DNA from: Loripinus fragilis
Lineage: Eukaryota > Mollusca > Bivalvia > Lucinida > Lucinidae
Length of the DNA stretch: 64,000 nucleotides
Assembly: GCA_964019695.1 (NCBI GenBank)
Contig: OZ026515.1
Coordinates: 36,906,994-36,970,993 of the forward strand
Reading direction: 5' to 3'
The notes below the pieces were generated by a model, which was given only the letters and a program-made list of their open reading frames with translations, did not search any database and had not been told where the DNA came from. Position 1 is the stretch's first letter. Each line of letters begins with the position of its first letter. A program made the position numbers and the translations under genes. Positions 19,887 through 32,910 of the stretch are shown here, piece by piece.

Positions 19887-20338
19887 GGAACAGAGAACCA
19901 GGAACACTTGAAAACAGGAACACTGGAAAAAAGGAACAATGGAAAACAGGAACATCTGAAAACAGGAACAGAGAAACAGGAACAATGGAAAACAGGAAGA
20001 CCGGAAAACAGGAACATCTGAAAACAGGAACCAAGAAAAAAGACACTGGAAAACAGGGAAAAAGGAAATCAGGTCTATCTGAAAACAGGAACAGAGAAGC
20101 AGAAACACTGGAAAACAGGAACACTGGAAAACAGGAAAATCTGAAAACAAGAACATCTGAAAACACGAACAGAGAAACAGGAAAATGGAAAACAGAAACA
20201 TTTGAAAACAGGACCATCTGAAAAAAGGGACATAAGAACATCTGAAACAGGAACAGAGAAATAAGAACACTGGAAAACAGGAACACTGGAAAACAGGAAC
20301 ATCTGAAAACAGGAACACTGGAAAACAGGAACAAAGTT
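19887..20338 (+). repeat. 14-16-bp minisatellite, array 4
   Basis: GGAACA(CTGG/TCTG/GAG)-type units as in the other arrays. It leads directly into the giant 45-bp array, the same order of parts as at 8626 and 18656. Confidence 0.9.
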
Positions 20339-21308
20339 TGGGGAGCAAAGTCAGGGGAAGCAGGGAATACAAAGGGAAGAGGAGAACATCAGCAGGGAGT
20401 AAAAAGAATACAGGGAAACACATCAATTCCCTGGATAACAAAGAGAAGGGAACACAAAGACAAAGCAGCAGCAGGAAATGTGAAGAGAAGACTAATACAG
20501 AGCAGTGGTAGGAATATAAAAACAAGACGAAAAAGAAGACAGGGTAGCAGCAGGGAATGAGAAGAATAGTGAGGAAAATGACAGTGCAGCTACAGAAATA
20601 AAAGAGAAGGGAATAACAATACAGAGCCGGTGGTACAAAGGAGATAAAATCAAGAAGACCGGGTAGCAGCGGTAGTACAAATAGATGAGGGGAACTTGAC
20701 AGAGCAGCAGGGATAATAAAGAGAAAAGAACAGAAAAAAATGAGAAGCAGCAGGGAACACAAAGACTTATGGGGAGCAAGAAAAAAGAGAAGCAGCAGGG
20801 AGTAAACAAAGAAGAGGACAATGTGTAGCAAAAGGCAGTACAAAGATAAGAGAACATGAGGATAGAGCAGCAGCAGCAAGGAATACTAAGAGAGTGGGAG
20901 AACAAGATGACAGAGCAGCAGCAGAGAAAACAAAGAGGAAGGGGGAACAAAAAGTCATTCCAGCTGCAAGACATACTAATAGAAAAGGAAACAAGAGGAC
21001 AGAGCAGCAGCAGCAGGGAAACTAAAAAGAAGGGGAGTACAATAAGACATAGCAGCAGCAAGAAATATATAAAAGAAAATGAGGACATAGCAGCAGATGG
21101 GAAAATGAAGAGAAGGAGAGAACAAGAAGACTTAGCAGCAGCAGGGAATATAAAGAGAAGAGGAGAAAAAGGACATAGCAGTAGCTGGGAATATAAAGAG
21201 AACAAGAGGACATAGCAGCAGCAGAGAATATAAAGAGAAGAACAGAACAAGAAGACAGAGCAGCAACAGTGAATATAGAGAGAAGGGTAAAACAAGATGA
21301 CATAGCAC

Positions 21309-21364
21309 CGGATGAAGACCAATCACAATACCTCCACTTGAGTCTTCGGCTCAGGTAAGTTAAT
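21309..21364 (+). mobile_element. Pearl-like 3'-end relic inside the array, copy 1
   Basis: The only non-minisatellite sequence here, GACCAATCACAATACCTCCA followed by CTTGAGTCTTCGGCTCAGGT and AAGTTAA, aligns with the 3' end of the pearl-like elements (CCAATGATTACAATAGCTCA, CCATGAGCCAATGGCTCAGG, TGAGCTAA at 42841-42890). The hairpin is partly decayed. It recurs at 24720 and 27819. Confidence 0.65.
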
Positions 21365-24300
21365 AAAGAGAGATGAACAAGAGGACAGAACAGCAGTAGG
21401 AAATATAAAGAAAAGAGAGGAACAAAAGGACTTAGCAGTAGCAGGGAATATAAAGAAGCAATGGAAAAGAGGACAGAGCATTAGAAGGGGATATAAAAAA
21501 GAGAGGAACAAGAGGACATAGAAGCAGCAGGGAAAGAGAAGGGGAGAACGAGGACAGGGCAGTAGCAGAAGTAAGAAAAGAAGGGTAAAACAAGAGGACA
21601 GAGCAGTAGCAGGGAATATAAAGGGAAGAGAGGAACAAGAGGACAGAGCAGTAGCAGGGAATATAAAGGGAAGAGAGGAACAAGAAGAAAGAGCAGCAGC
21701 AGGGAATATAAAGTGAAGAGAGGGACAAGATGACATAGCAGCAGCAGGGAATATAGATAGAAGAGAGGAACAAGAGGACATAGCAGCAGCAGGAAATATA
21801 ATGAGAAGAGAGGAACAAGAGGGCATAACAGTAGCAGGGAAAATAAAGTGAAAAGAGGAACATGAGGACAGGGCAGCAACAATGAATATAAAGAGAAGGG
21901 TAGAGCAAGAGGACAGAGCAGTAGCAGGGAATATAAAGTGAAGAGAGGAACAAGGACAAAGCAGCAGCAGGGAATATAAAGAGAAGAGAGTGACAAGAGG
22001 ACAGAGGAGCAGCAGCAGCAGGGAATAAAGATAGAAGAGAGGAACAAGAGGACATAAAAGAAGCAGGGAATATAAAGAGGAGAGAGGAACAAGAGGACAT
22101 AGCAGCAGCAGAGAATATAAAGAGGAGAGAGGAACAAGAGGACATAGCAGCAGCAGGAAATAAAAAGAGAAGCGAGGAACATGAGACATAGCAGTAGCAG
22201 GGAAAATAAAGTGATGAAAGAAACAAGAGGAGAGAGCAGCTGCAGGGAATATCAAGAAAAGAGATGAACAAAAGGACATAGCAGCAGCAGGTAATATAAA
22301 GAGAAGGGCGAACAAGAGGATAGAGCACTAGCAGGAAATATCAAGAGAAGAGATAAACAAGAGGACATCAGTAGGGAACATAAAGAGAAGAGAGGAACAA
22401 GAGGACAAAACAACAGCAGGAAATATAAAGAGAAGAGATGAACAAGAGGACAGAGCAGCAGCAGGGAAAATAAAGAGAAGAGAGGAACATGAGGACATTG
22501 CAGCAGCAGGGAATATAGGCTTGAAGAGAGGTACAAGAGGACAGAGCAGCAGCAGGGAATATAAAGGGAAGAGAGGAACAAGAGGACATAGCAGTAGCAG
22601 TGAATATAAAGAGAATAGAGGAACATGAGGACAGGGAATATAAAGAGAAGAGGGGAACAAGAGGACATAGCAGCAGCAGGGAATATAAAGAGAAGACAGG
22701 AACATGAGGACAGGGAATATAAAGAGAAGAGAGGAACAAGAGGACATAGCAGCAGCAGCAGGGAATATAAAGAGAAGAGAGGAACATGAGGACATAGCAG
22801 CAGCAGGGAATATAAAGAGAAGAGGGGAACAAAAGGACATAGCAGCAGCAGGGAATATAAAGAGAAGACAGGAACATGAGGACAGGGAATATAAAGAGAA
22901 GAGAGGAACAAGAGGACATAGCAGCAGCAGCAGGGAATATAAAGAGAAGAGAGGAACATGAGGACATAGCAGCAGCAGTGAATATAAAGAGAAGACAGGA
23001 ACATGAGGACAGGGAATATAAAGAGAAGAGAGGAACATGAAGACATGGAATATAAAGAGAAGAGAGGAACAAGAGGACAGAGCAGCAGCAGGGAATATAA
23101 AGAGAAGAAAGGAGCAAGAGGACATAACAGCAGCAGGGAATACAAAGAGAAGAGAGGAACAAGAGGACAGAGCAGTAGCAGGGAATACAAAGAGAAGAGA
23201 GGAACATGAGGACAGAGCAGTAGCAGGGAATATAAAGATAAGAGAGAAACAAGAGGACAGAGCAGCAGCAGCAGGGAATATAAAGAGAAGAGAGGAACAT
23301 GAGGACAGAGCAGCATCAGGAAATATAAAGAGAAGAGAGATACAAGAGTACAGAGCAGCAGCAGGAAGTATAAAGAGAAGAGAGGAACAAGAGGACATAG
23401 CAGCAGCAGGGAATATTAAGAGAAGAGTGGAACAAGAGGACAGAGCAGTAGCAGGGAATATAAAGAGGAGAAAGGAACAAGAGGACGGAGCAGCAGCAGG
23501 AAATATAAAGAGAAGGGAGGAACAAGAGGACAGAGCAGCAGCAGCAGGGATATAAAGAGAAGAGAGGAACATGAGGACAGAGCAGTATCAAGAAATATAA
23601 AGAGGAGAAACAAGAGGACAGAGCAGCAGCAGGAAGTATAAAGAGAAGAGAGCAACAAAAGGACAGAGCAGCAGCTCGGAATATAAAGAGAAAAGAGGAA
23701 CAAGAGGACATAGCAGCAGCAGGGAATACAAAAAGAAGAAAGGAACATGAGGACATAGCAGTAGCAGTGACATAAAGAGAAGAAAGGAACATGAGGACAT
23801 AGCGGTAGCAGGGAATATAAAGAAAAGAGAGAAACAAGAGGACAGAGCAGCAGCAGCAGGGAATATAAAGAGAAGGGGAGTACAATAAGACATAGCAGCA
23901 GCAAGAAATAAATTAAAGAAAAAGAGGACATAGCAGCAGAAGGGAAAATGAAGAGAAGGAGAGAACAAGAGGACTTAGCAGCAGCAGGGAATATAAAGAG
24001 AAGAGGAGAAAAAGGACATAGCAGTAGCTGGGAATATAAAGAGAACAAGACGACATAGCAGCAGCAGGAAATATAAAGAGAAGGAAGGGACAAGAGGACA
24101 GAGCAGCAGCAGCAGGGATATAAAGAGAAGAGAGGAACATGAGGACAGAGCAGTATCAGGAAATATAAAGAGGAAAAATAAGAGGACAGAGCAGCCGCAG
24201 GAAGTATAAAGAGAAGAGAGCAACAAGAGGACAGAGCAGCAGCAGGGAATATAAAGAGAAAAGAGGAACAAGAGGAAATAGCAGCAGCAGGGAATATAAA

Positions 24301-24719
24301 AAGAAGAAAGGAACATGAGGACATAGCAGTAGCAGGGAACATAAAGAGAAGAAAGGAACATGAGGACATAGCAGTAGCAGGGAATATAAAGAAAAGAGAG
24401 AAACAAGAGGACAGAGCAGCAGCAGCAGGGAATATAAAGAGAAGGGGAGTACAATAAGACATAGCAGCAGCAAGAAATAAATAAAAGAAAAAGAGGACAT
24501 AGCAGCAGGAGGGAAAATGAAGAGAAGGAAAGAACAAGAGGACTTAGCAGCAGCAGGGAATATAAAGAGAAGAGGAGAAAAAGGACATAGCAGTAGCTGG
24601 GAATATAAAGAGAACAAGAGGACATAGCAGCAGCAGAGAATATAAAGAGAAGAGCAGAACAAGAAGACAGAGCAGCAACATTGAATATAGAGAGAAGGGT
24701 AAAACAAGATGACATAGCA
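21309..24719 (+). repeat. Higher-order repeat 1 of the 45-bp array
   Basis: It runs from relic 1 to relic 2. After each relic the same ordered series of variant units follows: GATGAACAAGAGGACAGAAC, a block GGAAAGAGAAGGGGAGAACG, AGCAACAATGAATATAAAGA and AAGAAGCAGGGAAT. Before each relic lies AGTAGCTGGGAATATAAAGA then GAACAAGA. Length ~3.41 kb. Confidence 0.75.
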
Positions 24720-24775
24720 CCGGATGAAGACCAATCACAATACCTCCACTTGAGTCTTCGGCTCAGGTAAGTTAA
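24720..24775 (+). mobile_element. Pearl-like 3'-end relic inside the array, copy 2
   Basis: Identical or nearly so to 21309-21364, with the same flanking units, 3,411 bp downstream. It was duplicated with its surroundings rather than inserted independently. Confidence 0.65.
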
Positions 24776-27700
24776 TAAAGAGAGATGAACAAGAGGACAG
24801 AACAGCAGTAGGAAATATATAGAAAAGAGAGGAACAAGAGGACTTAGCAGTAGCAGGGAATATAAAGAAGCAATGGAAAAGAGGACAGAGCAGTAGCAGG
24901 GGATATAAAAAAGAGAGGAACAAGAGGACATAGAAGCAGCAGGGAAAGAGAAGGGGAGAACGAGGACAGGGCAGTAGCAGAAGTAAGAAAAGATGGGTAG
25001 AACAAGAGGACAGAGCAGTAGCAGGGAATATAAAGGGAAGAGAGGAACAAGAGGACAGAGCAGTAGCAGGGAATATAAAGGGAAGAGAGGAACAAGAGGA
25101 CAGAGCAGCAGCAGGGAATATAAAGTGAAGAGAGGGACAAGAGGACATAGCAGCAGCAGGGAATATAGATAGAAGAGGGGAACAAGAGGACATAGCAGCA
25201 GCAGGAAATATAATGAGAAGAGAGGAACAAGAGGGCATAACAGTAGCAGGGAAAATAAAGTGAAAAGAGGAACATGAGGACAGGGCAGCAACAATGAATA
25301 TAAAGAGAAGGGTAGAGCAAGAGGACAGAGCAGTAGCAGGGAATATTAAGTCACGAGAGGAACAAGGACAAAGCAGCAGCAGGGAATATAAAGAGAAGAG
25401 AGTGACAAGAGGACAGAGCAGCAGCAGCAGGGAATATAGATAGAAGAGAGGAACAAGATGACATAGAAGAAGCAGGGAATAAAAAGAGGAGAGAGGAACA
25501 AGAGGACATAGCAGCAGCAGAGAATATAAAGAGGAGAGAGGAACAAGAGGACATAGCAACAGCAGGAAATATAAAGAGAAGCGAGGAACACGAGACATAG
25601 CAGTAGCAGGGAAAATAAAGTGATGAAAGAAACAAGAGGAGAGAGCAGCTGCAGGGAATATAAAGAGAAGAGATGAACAAAAGGACATAGCAGCAGCAGG
25701 GAATATAAAGAAAAGGGCGAACAAGAGGATAGAGCACTAGCAGGAAATATCAAGAGAAGAGATAAACAAGGGGACATCAGTAGGGAACATAAAGAGAAGA
25801 GAGGTACAAGAGGACAGGGCAGCAGAAGGGAATATAAAGAGAAGAGGGGAACAAGAGGACAAAAAAACAGCAGGAAATATAAAGAGAAGAGATGGACAAG
25901 AGGACAGAGCAGCAGCAGGGAAAATAAAGAGAAGAGAGGAACATGAGGACATTGCAGCAGCAGGGAATATAGGGAGAAGAGAGGAAAAAGAGGACAGAGC
26001 AGCAGCAGTGAATATAAAGAGAATAGAGGAACATGAGGACAGGGAATATAAAGAGAAGAAAGGAACAAGAGGACATAGCAGCAGCAGCAGTAAATATAAA
26101 GAAAAGGGAGGAACAAGAGGACAGAGCAGCAGCAGGGAATATAAAGAGAAGAAAGGAACAAGAGGACATAACAGCAGCAGGGAATATAAAGAGAAGAGAG
26201 GAACAAGAGGACATTGCAGCAGCAGATAATATAAAGAGAAGAGAGGAACATGAGGACAGAGCAGTAGCAGGGAATATAAAGAGAAGAGAGGAACATGAGG
26301 ACAGAGCAGTAGCAGGGAATATAAAGATAAGAGAGAAACAAGAGGACAGAGCAGCAGCAGCAGGGAATATAAAGAGAAGAGAGGAACATGAGGAGAGAGC
26401 AGTATCAGGAAATATAAAGAGAAGAGAAAAACAAGAGGACAGAGCAGCAGCAGGAAGGATAAAGAGAAGATAGGAACAAGAGGACATAGCAGCAGCAGGG
26501 AATATAAAGAGAAGAGAGGAACAAGAGGACAGAGCAGTAGCAGGGAATATAAAGAGGAGATAGGAACAAGAGGATAGAGCAGCAGCAGGAAAAATAAAGA
26601 GAAGGGAGGAACAAGAGGACAGAGCAGCAGCAGCAGCAGGGAATATAAAGAGAAGAGAGGAACATGAGGACAGAGCAGTATCAGGAAATATAAAGAGGAG
26701 AAACAAGAGGACAGAGCAGCAGCAGGAAGTATAAAGAGCAGAGTGGAACAAGAGGACAGAGCAGAAGCAGGGAATATAAAGAGAAAAGAGGAACAAGAGG
26801 ACATAGCAGCAGCAGGGAATATAAAGAGAAGAAAGGAACATGAGGACATAGCAGAAGCAGGGAACATAAAGAGAAGAAAGGAACAAGAGGACATAGCAGT
26901 AGCAGGGAATATAAAGAAAAGAGAGAAACAATAGGACAGAGCAGCAGCAGCAGGGAATATAAAGAGAAGAGAGGAACATGAGGACAGAGCAGTATCAGGA
27001 AATATAAAGAGAAGAGAGAAACCTGAGAACAGAGCAGCAGCAGGGAATATAAAGAGAAGAGAGGAACAAGAGGACAGAGCAGCAGCAGGGAATATAAAGA
27101 GAAGAGATGAACAAGAGGACATATCAGTAGCAGGGAATATAAAGAGGAGAGAGCAACTAGAGGATAGAGTAGCAGCAGGAAATATAAAGAGAAGGGAGGA
27201 AAAAGAGGACAGAGCAGTAGCAGGGAATATAAAGAGAAGAGAGGAACATAAGGAGAGGGAATATAAAGAGAAGAGAGGAAAATGAGGACATATGTAGCTG
27301 GGAATATAAAGAGGAGAGAGGAACAAAAGGACAGAGCAGCAGCATGGATATAAAGAGAAAAGAGGAACAAGAGGACATAGCAGCAGCAGGGAATATAAAA
27401 AGAAGAAAGGAACATGAGGACATAGCAGTAGCAGGGAACATAAAGAGAAGAAAGGAACATGAGGACATAGCAGTAGCAGGGAATATAAAGAAAAGAGAGA
27501 AACAAGAGGACAGAGCAGCAGCAGCAGGGAATATAAAGAGAAGGGGAGTACAATAAGACTTAGCAGCAGCAAGAAATAAATAAAAGAAAAAGAGGACATA
27601 GCAGCAGAAGGGAAAATGAAGAGAAGGAGAGAACAAGAGGACTTAGCAGCAGCAGGGAATATAAAGAGAAGAGGAGAAAAAGGACATAGCAGTAGCTGGG

Positions 27701-27818
27701 AATATAAAGAGAACAAGAGGACATAGCAGCAGCAGAGAATATAAAGAGAAGAGCAGAACAAGAAGACAGAGCAGCAACAGTGAATATAGAGAGAAGGGTA
27801 AAACAAGATGACATAGCA
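24720..27818 (+). repeat. Higher-order repeat 2 of the 45-bp array
   Basis: It runs from relic 2 to relic 3 (3.10 kb), with the same ordered variants as higher-order repeat 1. A third repeat begins at 27819 and stays recognisable to about 28690 before the order of variants diverges. Unequal exchange in multi-kilobase steps is the simplest explanation. Confidence 0.75.
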
Positions 27819-27873
27819 CCGGATGAAGACCAATCACAATACCTCAACTTGAGTCTTCGGCTCAGGTTAGCTA
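27819..27873 (+). mobile_element. Pearl-like 3'-end relic inside the array, copy 3
   Basis: Third copy, 3,099 bp downstream of the second. Its end reads GGCTCAGGTTAGCTAATAAA, closer to the element's GTGAGCTAA terminus than the other two copies. Confidence 0.65.
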
Positions 27874-29884
27874 ATAAAGAGAAGAGATGAACAAGAGGAC
27901 AGAACAGCAGTAGGAAATATATAGAAAAGAGAGGAACAAGAGGACTTAGCAGTAGCAGGGAATATAATGAGCAATGGAAAAGAGGACAGAGCAGTAGCAG
28001 GGGATATAAAAAAGAAAGGAACAAGAGGACATAGAAGCAGCAGGGAAAGAGAAGGGGAGAACGAGGACAGGGCAGTAGCAGAAGTAAGAAAAGATGGGTA
28101 GAACAAGAGGACAGAGCAGTAGCAGGGAATATAAAGGGAAGAGAGGAACAAGAGGACAGAGCAGTAGCAGGGAATATAAAGGGAAGAGAGGAACAAGAGG
28201 ACAGAGCAGCAGCAGGGAATATAAAGTGAAGAGAGGGACAAGAGGATATAGCAGCAGCAGGAAATATAGATAGAAGAGAGGAACAAGAGGGCATAACAGT
28301 AGCAGGGAAAATAAAGTGAAAAGAGGAACATGAGGACAGGGCAGCAACAATGAATATAAAGAGAAGGGTAGAGCAAGAGGACAGAGCAGTAGCAGGGAAT
28401 ATAAAGTGAAGAGAGGAACAAGGACAAAGCAGCAGCAGGGAATATAAAGAGAAGAGAGTGACAAGAGGACAGAGCAGCAGCAGCAGGGAATATAGATAGA
28501 AGAGAGGAACAAGAGGACATAGAAGAAGCAGGGAATATAAAGAGGAGAGAGCAACAAGAGGACATAGCAGCAGCTGAGAATATAAAGAGGAGAGAGGAAC
28601 AAGAGGACATAGCAACAGCAGGAAATATAAAGAGAAGATAGGAACAAGAGGACATGGCAGCAGCAGGGAATATAAAGAGAAGAGAGGAACATGAGGACAG
28701 GGAATATAAAGAGAAGAGAGGAACATGAGGACATTGCATCAACAGGGAATATAAAGAGAAGAGAGGAACAAGAGGACAGAGTAGCAGCAGGGAATATAGG
28801 GAGAAGAGAGGATTATAAGGACAGGGAATATAAAGAGAAGAGAGGAACATGAGGACATTGCAGCAGCAGGGAATATAAAGAGAAGAGAGGAACATGAGGA
28901 CAGAGTAGCAGCAGGGAATATAGGGAGAAGAGAGGAACATAAGGACATAGCATCAGCAGGGAATATAAAGAGGAGAGAGGAACAAGAGGACAGAGCAGCA
29001 GCAGGGAATATAAAGAGCAGGAAGGAACAAAAGGACAGAGCATCAGCACGGAATATAAAGAGGAGAGAGGAATAAGAGGACAGAGCAACAGCAGGAAATA
29101 TAAAGAGAAGGGAGGAACAAAAGGACTGAGCAGCAGCAGTGAATATAAAGAGAAGAGAGAAACAAGAGGACAGAGCAGCAGCAGCAGGGAATATAAAGAG
29201 GAGAGAGGAACAAGAGGACAGAGCAGCAGCAGGAAATATAAAAAGAAGAGAGGAACAAGAGGACAGAGCAGTAGCAGGGAATATAAAGAGAAGAGAGGAA
29301 CAAGAGGACATAGCAGCAGCAGGGAATATAAAAAAAAGAGAGGATCATGAGGACATTGCATCAGCAGGGAATATAGGGAGAAGAGAGGAACAAGAGAACA
29401 GAGCAGCAGCAGGGAATATAAAGAGAAGAGAGGAACAAGAGGACATAGCAGCAGCAGGGAATATAAAGAGAAGAGAGGAGCAAGAGGACATAACAGCAGC
29501 AGGACTTATAAAGAGAAGAGAGGAACATGAGGACATAGCAGCAGCAGGAAATAGAAAGAGAATAGAGGAACATGAGGACAGGGAATACAAACAGGGAATA
29601 TAAAGAGAAGACAGGAACAAGAGGACATAGCAACAGCAGTGAATGTAAAGAGAAGGGAGGAACAAGAGGACAGAGCAGCAGCAGGGAATATAAAGAGAAG
29701 AGAGGAGCAAGAGGACATAACAGCAGCAGGACTTATAAAGAGAAGAGAGGAACATGAGGACATAGCAGCAGCAGGAAATAGAAAGAGAAGAGAGGAACAT
29801 GAGGACATAGCAGCAGCAGTGAATATAAAAAGAAGACAGGAACATGAGGACAGGGAATATAAAGAGAAAAGAGGAACAAAAGGA

Positions 29885-31572
29885 CATAGCAGCAGCAGTG
29901 AATATAAAGAGAAGAGAGGAGCAAGAGGACATAACAGCAGCAGGACTTATAAAGAGAAGAGAGGAACAAGAGGACATAGCAGCAGCAGGAAATATAAAGA
30001 GAAGAGAGGAACATGAGGATAGACAAGTAGCAGGGAGCATAAAGAGAAGAGAGGAACATGAGGACAGAGTAGTAGCAGGGAATATAAAGAGAAGAGAGAA
30101 ACAAGAGGACAGAGCAGCAGCAGCGGGGAATATAAAGAGAAAAGAGGAACAAGAGGACATAGAATCAGCAGGGAATATAAAGAGAAGAAAGGAACATGAG
30201 GACATAGCAGTAGCAGGGAACATAAAGAGAAGAAAGGAACATGAGGACATAGCAGTAGCAGGGAATATAAAGAGAAGAGAGAAACAAGAGGACAAAGCAG
30301 CAGCAGGAAATATAAAGAGAAGAGAGGAACATGAGGACAGAGCAGCAGCAGGAAGTATAAAGAGAAGAGAGGAACAAGAGGACAGAGCAGAAGCAGGGAA
30401 TATTGAGAGAAGAGAGGAACAATAGGACAGAGCAGCAGGAAGTATAAAGAGAAAAGAGCAACAAGAGGACAGAGCAGCAGCAGGCAAAATTGAGAGAAGA
30501 GAGGAACAAGTGGACATATCAGTAGCAGGGAATATAAAGAGAGAGCAACAAGAGGACAGAGCAGCAGCAGGGAAAATTGAGAGAAGAGAGGAACAATAGG
30601 ACAGAGCAGCAGGAAGTATAAAGAGAAAAGAGCAACAAGAGGACAGAGCAGCAGCAGGCAAAATTGAGAGAAGAGAGGAACAAGAGGACATAGCAGCAGC
30701 AGGGAATAAAGAGAAAGGAGGAACAAGAGGACAGAGCAGCAGCAGGGAATATAAAGAGAAGAGAGGAGCAAGAGAACATAACAGCAGCAGGACTTATAAA
30801 AAGAGAGGAACAAGAGGACATAGCAGCAGCAGGAAATATAAAGAGAAGAGAGGAACATGAGGATAGACAAGTAGCAGGGAGCATAAAGAGAAGAGAGGAA
30901 CATGAGGACAGAGTAGTAGCAGGGAATATAAAGAGAAGAGAGAAACAAGAGGACAGAGCAGCAGCAGCGGGGAATATAAAGAGAAAAGAGGAACAAGAGG
31001 ACATAGAATCAGCAGGGAATATAAAGAGAAGAAAGGAACATGAGGACATAGCAGTAGCAGGGAACATAAAGAGAAGAAAGGAACATGAGGACATAGCAGT
31101 AGCAGGGAATATAAAGAGAAGAGAGAAACAAGAGGACAAAGCAGCAGCAGGAAATATAAAGAGAAGAGAGGAACATGAGGACAGAGCAGCAGCAGGAAGT
31201 ATAAAGAGAAGAGAGGAACAAGAGGACAGAGCAGAAGCAGGGATATTTAGAGAAGAGAGAAACAATAGGACAGAGCAGCAGGAAGTATAAAGAGAAAAGA
31301 GCAACAAGAGGACAGAGCAGCAGCAGGCAAAATTGAGAGAAGAGAGGAACAAGAGGACATATCAGTAGCAGGGAATATAAAGAGAGAGCAACAAGAGGAC
31401 AGAGCAGCAGCAGGGAAAATTGAGAGAAGAGAGGAACAATAGGACAGAGCAGCAGGAAGTATAAAGAGAAAAGAGCAACAAGAGGACAGAGCAGCAGCAG
31501 GCAAAATTGAGAGAAGAGAGGAACAAGAGGACATATCAGTAGCAGGGAATATAAAGAGAGAGCAACAAGAGG
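29885..31572 (+). repeat. 844-bp tandem duplication within the array
   Basis: The rare phrase GAGGATAGACAAGTAGCAGG occurs at ~30016 and ~30860 (offset 844). The surrounding variants match over the whole interval, including a rare CAGGCAAAATTGAGAGAAGA unit. That unit itself recurs about every 175-180 bp near 30480, 30655, 31325 and 31500, a second, smaller level of amplification. Confidence 0.75.
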
Positions 31573-32910
31573 ACAGAGCAGCAGCAGGGAAAATTGAGAG
31601 AAGAGAGGAACAAGAGGACATATCAGTAGCAGGGAATATAAAGAGGAGAGAGCAACAAGAGGACAGGGCAGCCGCAGGAAATATAAAGAGAAGGGAGGAA
31701 CAAGAGGATAGAGCAGTAGCAGGAAATATTAAGAGAAGAGAGGAACATGAGGACAGGGAATATAAAGAGAAGAGAGGAACAAGAGGACATATCAGTAGCT
31801 GGGAATATAAAGAGAAGAGAGGAATGTGAAGACTGGGAATATAAAGAGGAGAGAGGAACAAAAGGACAGAGCAGCTGCAGGTAATATAAAGAGAAGAAAG
31901 GAACAAAAGGACATAGCAGTAGCAGGGAATATAAAGAGAAGAGAGGAACAAGAGGACAGAGCAGTAGCAGGAAATATAAAGAGAAGAGAGGAACATGAGG
32001 ACAGGGAATATTAAGAGAAGAGAGGAACATGAAGACAGGGAATATAAAGAGAAGAGAGGAACATGAGGACATTGCAGCAGCAGGGAATATAGGGAGAATA
32101 GAGGAACATGAGGACATAGCAGCAGCAGGGAATAAAAAGAGAAGAGAGGAACAAGAGGACAGAGTAGCAGCAGGGAATATAGGAAGAATAGGGGAACATG
32201 AGGACATAGCAGCAGCCGGAAAAAAAGAGAAGAGAGGAACAAGATGACAGAGCAGCAGCAGGAAATACAAAGAGAAGGGAGGAACAAGAGGACAGAGCAG
32301 TAGCAGGGAATATAAAGAGAAGAGAGGAACATGAGGACAGGGAATATAAAGAGAAGAGAGGAACAAGAGGACATATAAGTAGCTGGAAATATAAAGAGGA
32401 GAGAGGAACAAAAGGACAGAGCAACAGCAGAGAATATAAAAAGAGAGGAACAAGTGGACATGGCAGCAGCAGGGAATATAAGGAGAAGAGAGGAACAAGG
32501 GGACAGAGCAGTAGCAGGAAATATAAAGAGAAGAGAGGAACATGAGGACAGGGAATATAAAGAGAAGAGAGGAACATGAAGACAGGGAATTAAAGAGAAG
32601 AGAGGAACATGATGACATTGCAGCAGCAGGGAATATAGGGAGAAGAGACAAACATGAGGACATAGCAGCAGCAGGGAAGGAGGAACAAGAGGACAGAGCA
32701 GCAGCAGGAAATATAAAGAGAAGGGAGGAACAAAAGGACTGAGCAGCAGCAGTGAATATAAAGAGAAGTGAGAAACAAGAGGACAGAGCAGAAGCAGCAG
32801 GGAATATAAAGAGGAGAGATGAGCAAGAGGACAGAGCAGCAGCAGGAAATATAAAGACAAGAGAGGAACAAGAGGACAGAGCAGTAGCAGGGAATATAAA
32901 GAGAAGAGAG

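Noticed and set aside
19845..20879. 344-codon minus-strand frame ending ...LNAEARRIRLC
   Set aside because: It runs from diverged 45-bp repeats through the 16-bp minisatellite into the 215-bp module; the same C-terminus appears at the other modules only because the module is duplicated.
24720..27818. Common origin of the 3.1-kb higher-order repeat and the 3.1-kb satellite
   Set aside because: The lengths (3,099 and ~3,098 bp) agree by chance; the sequences are unrelated and the other higher-order repeat is 3,411 bp.
29844..30425. 193-codon + strand frame with period NIKRREEQEDIAAAG, candidate coiled-coil protein
   Set aside because: The common deletion variant (GAGGACAGGGAATAT) shifts the frame, stops are frequent, and no flanking exon, promoter or unique terminal domain is visible. 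Transcription was kept as a testable question only.
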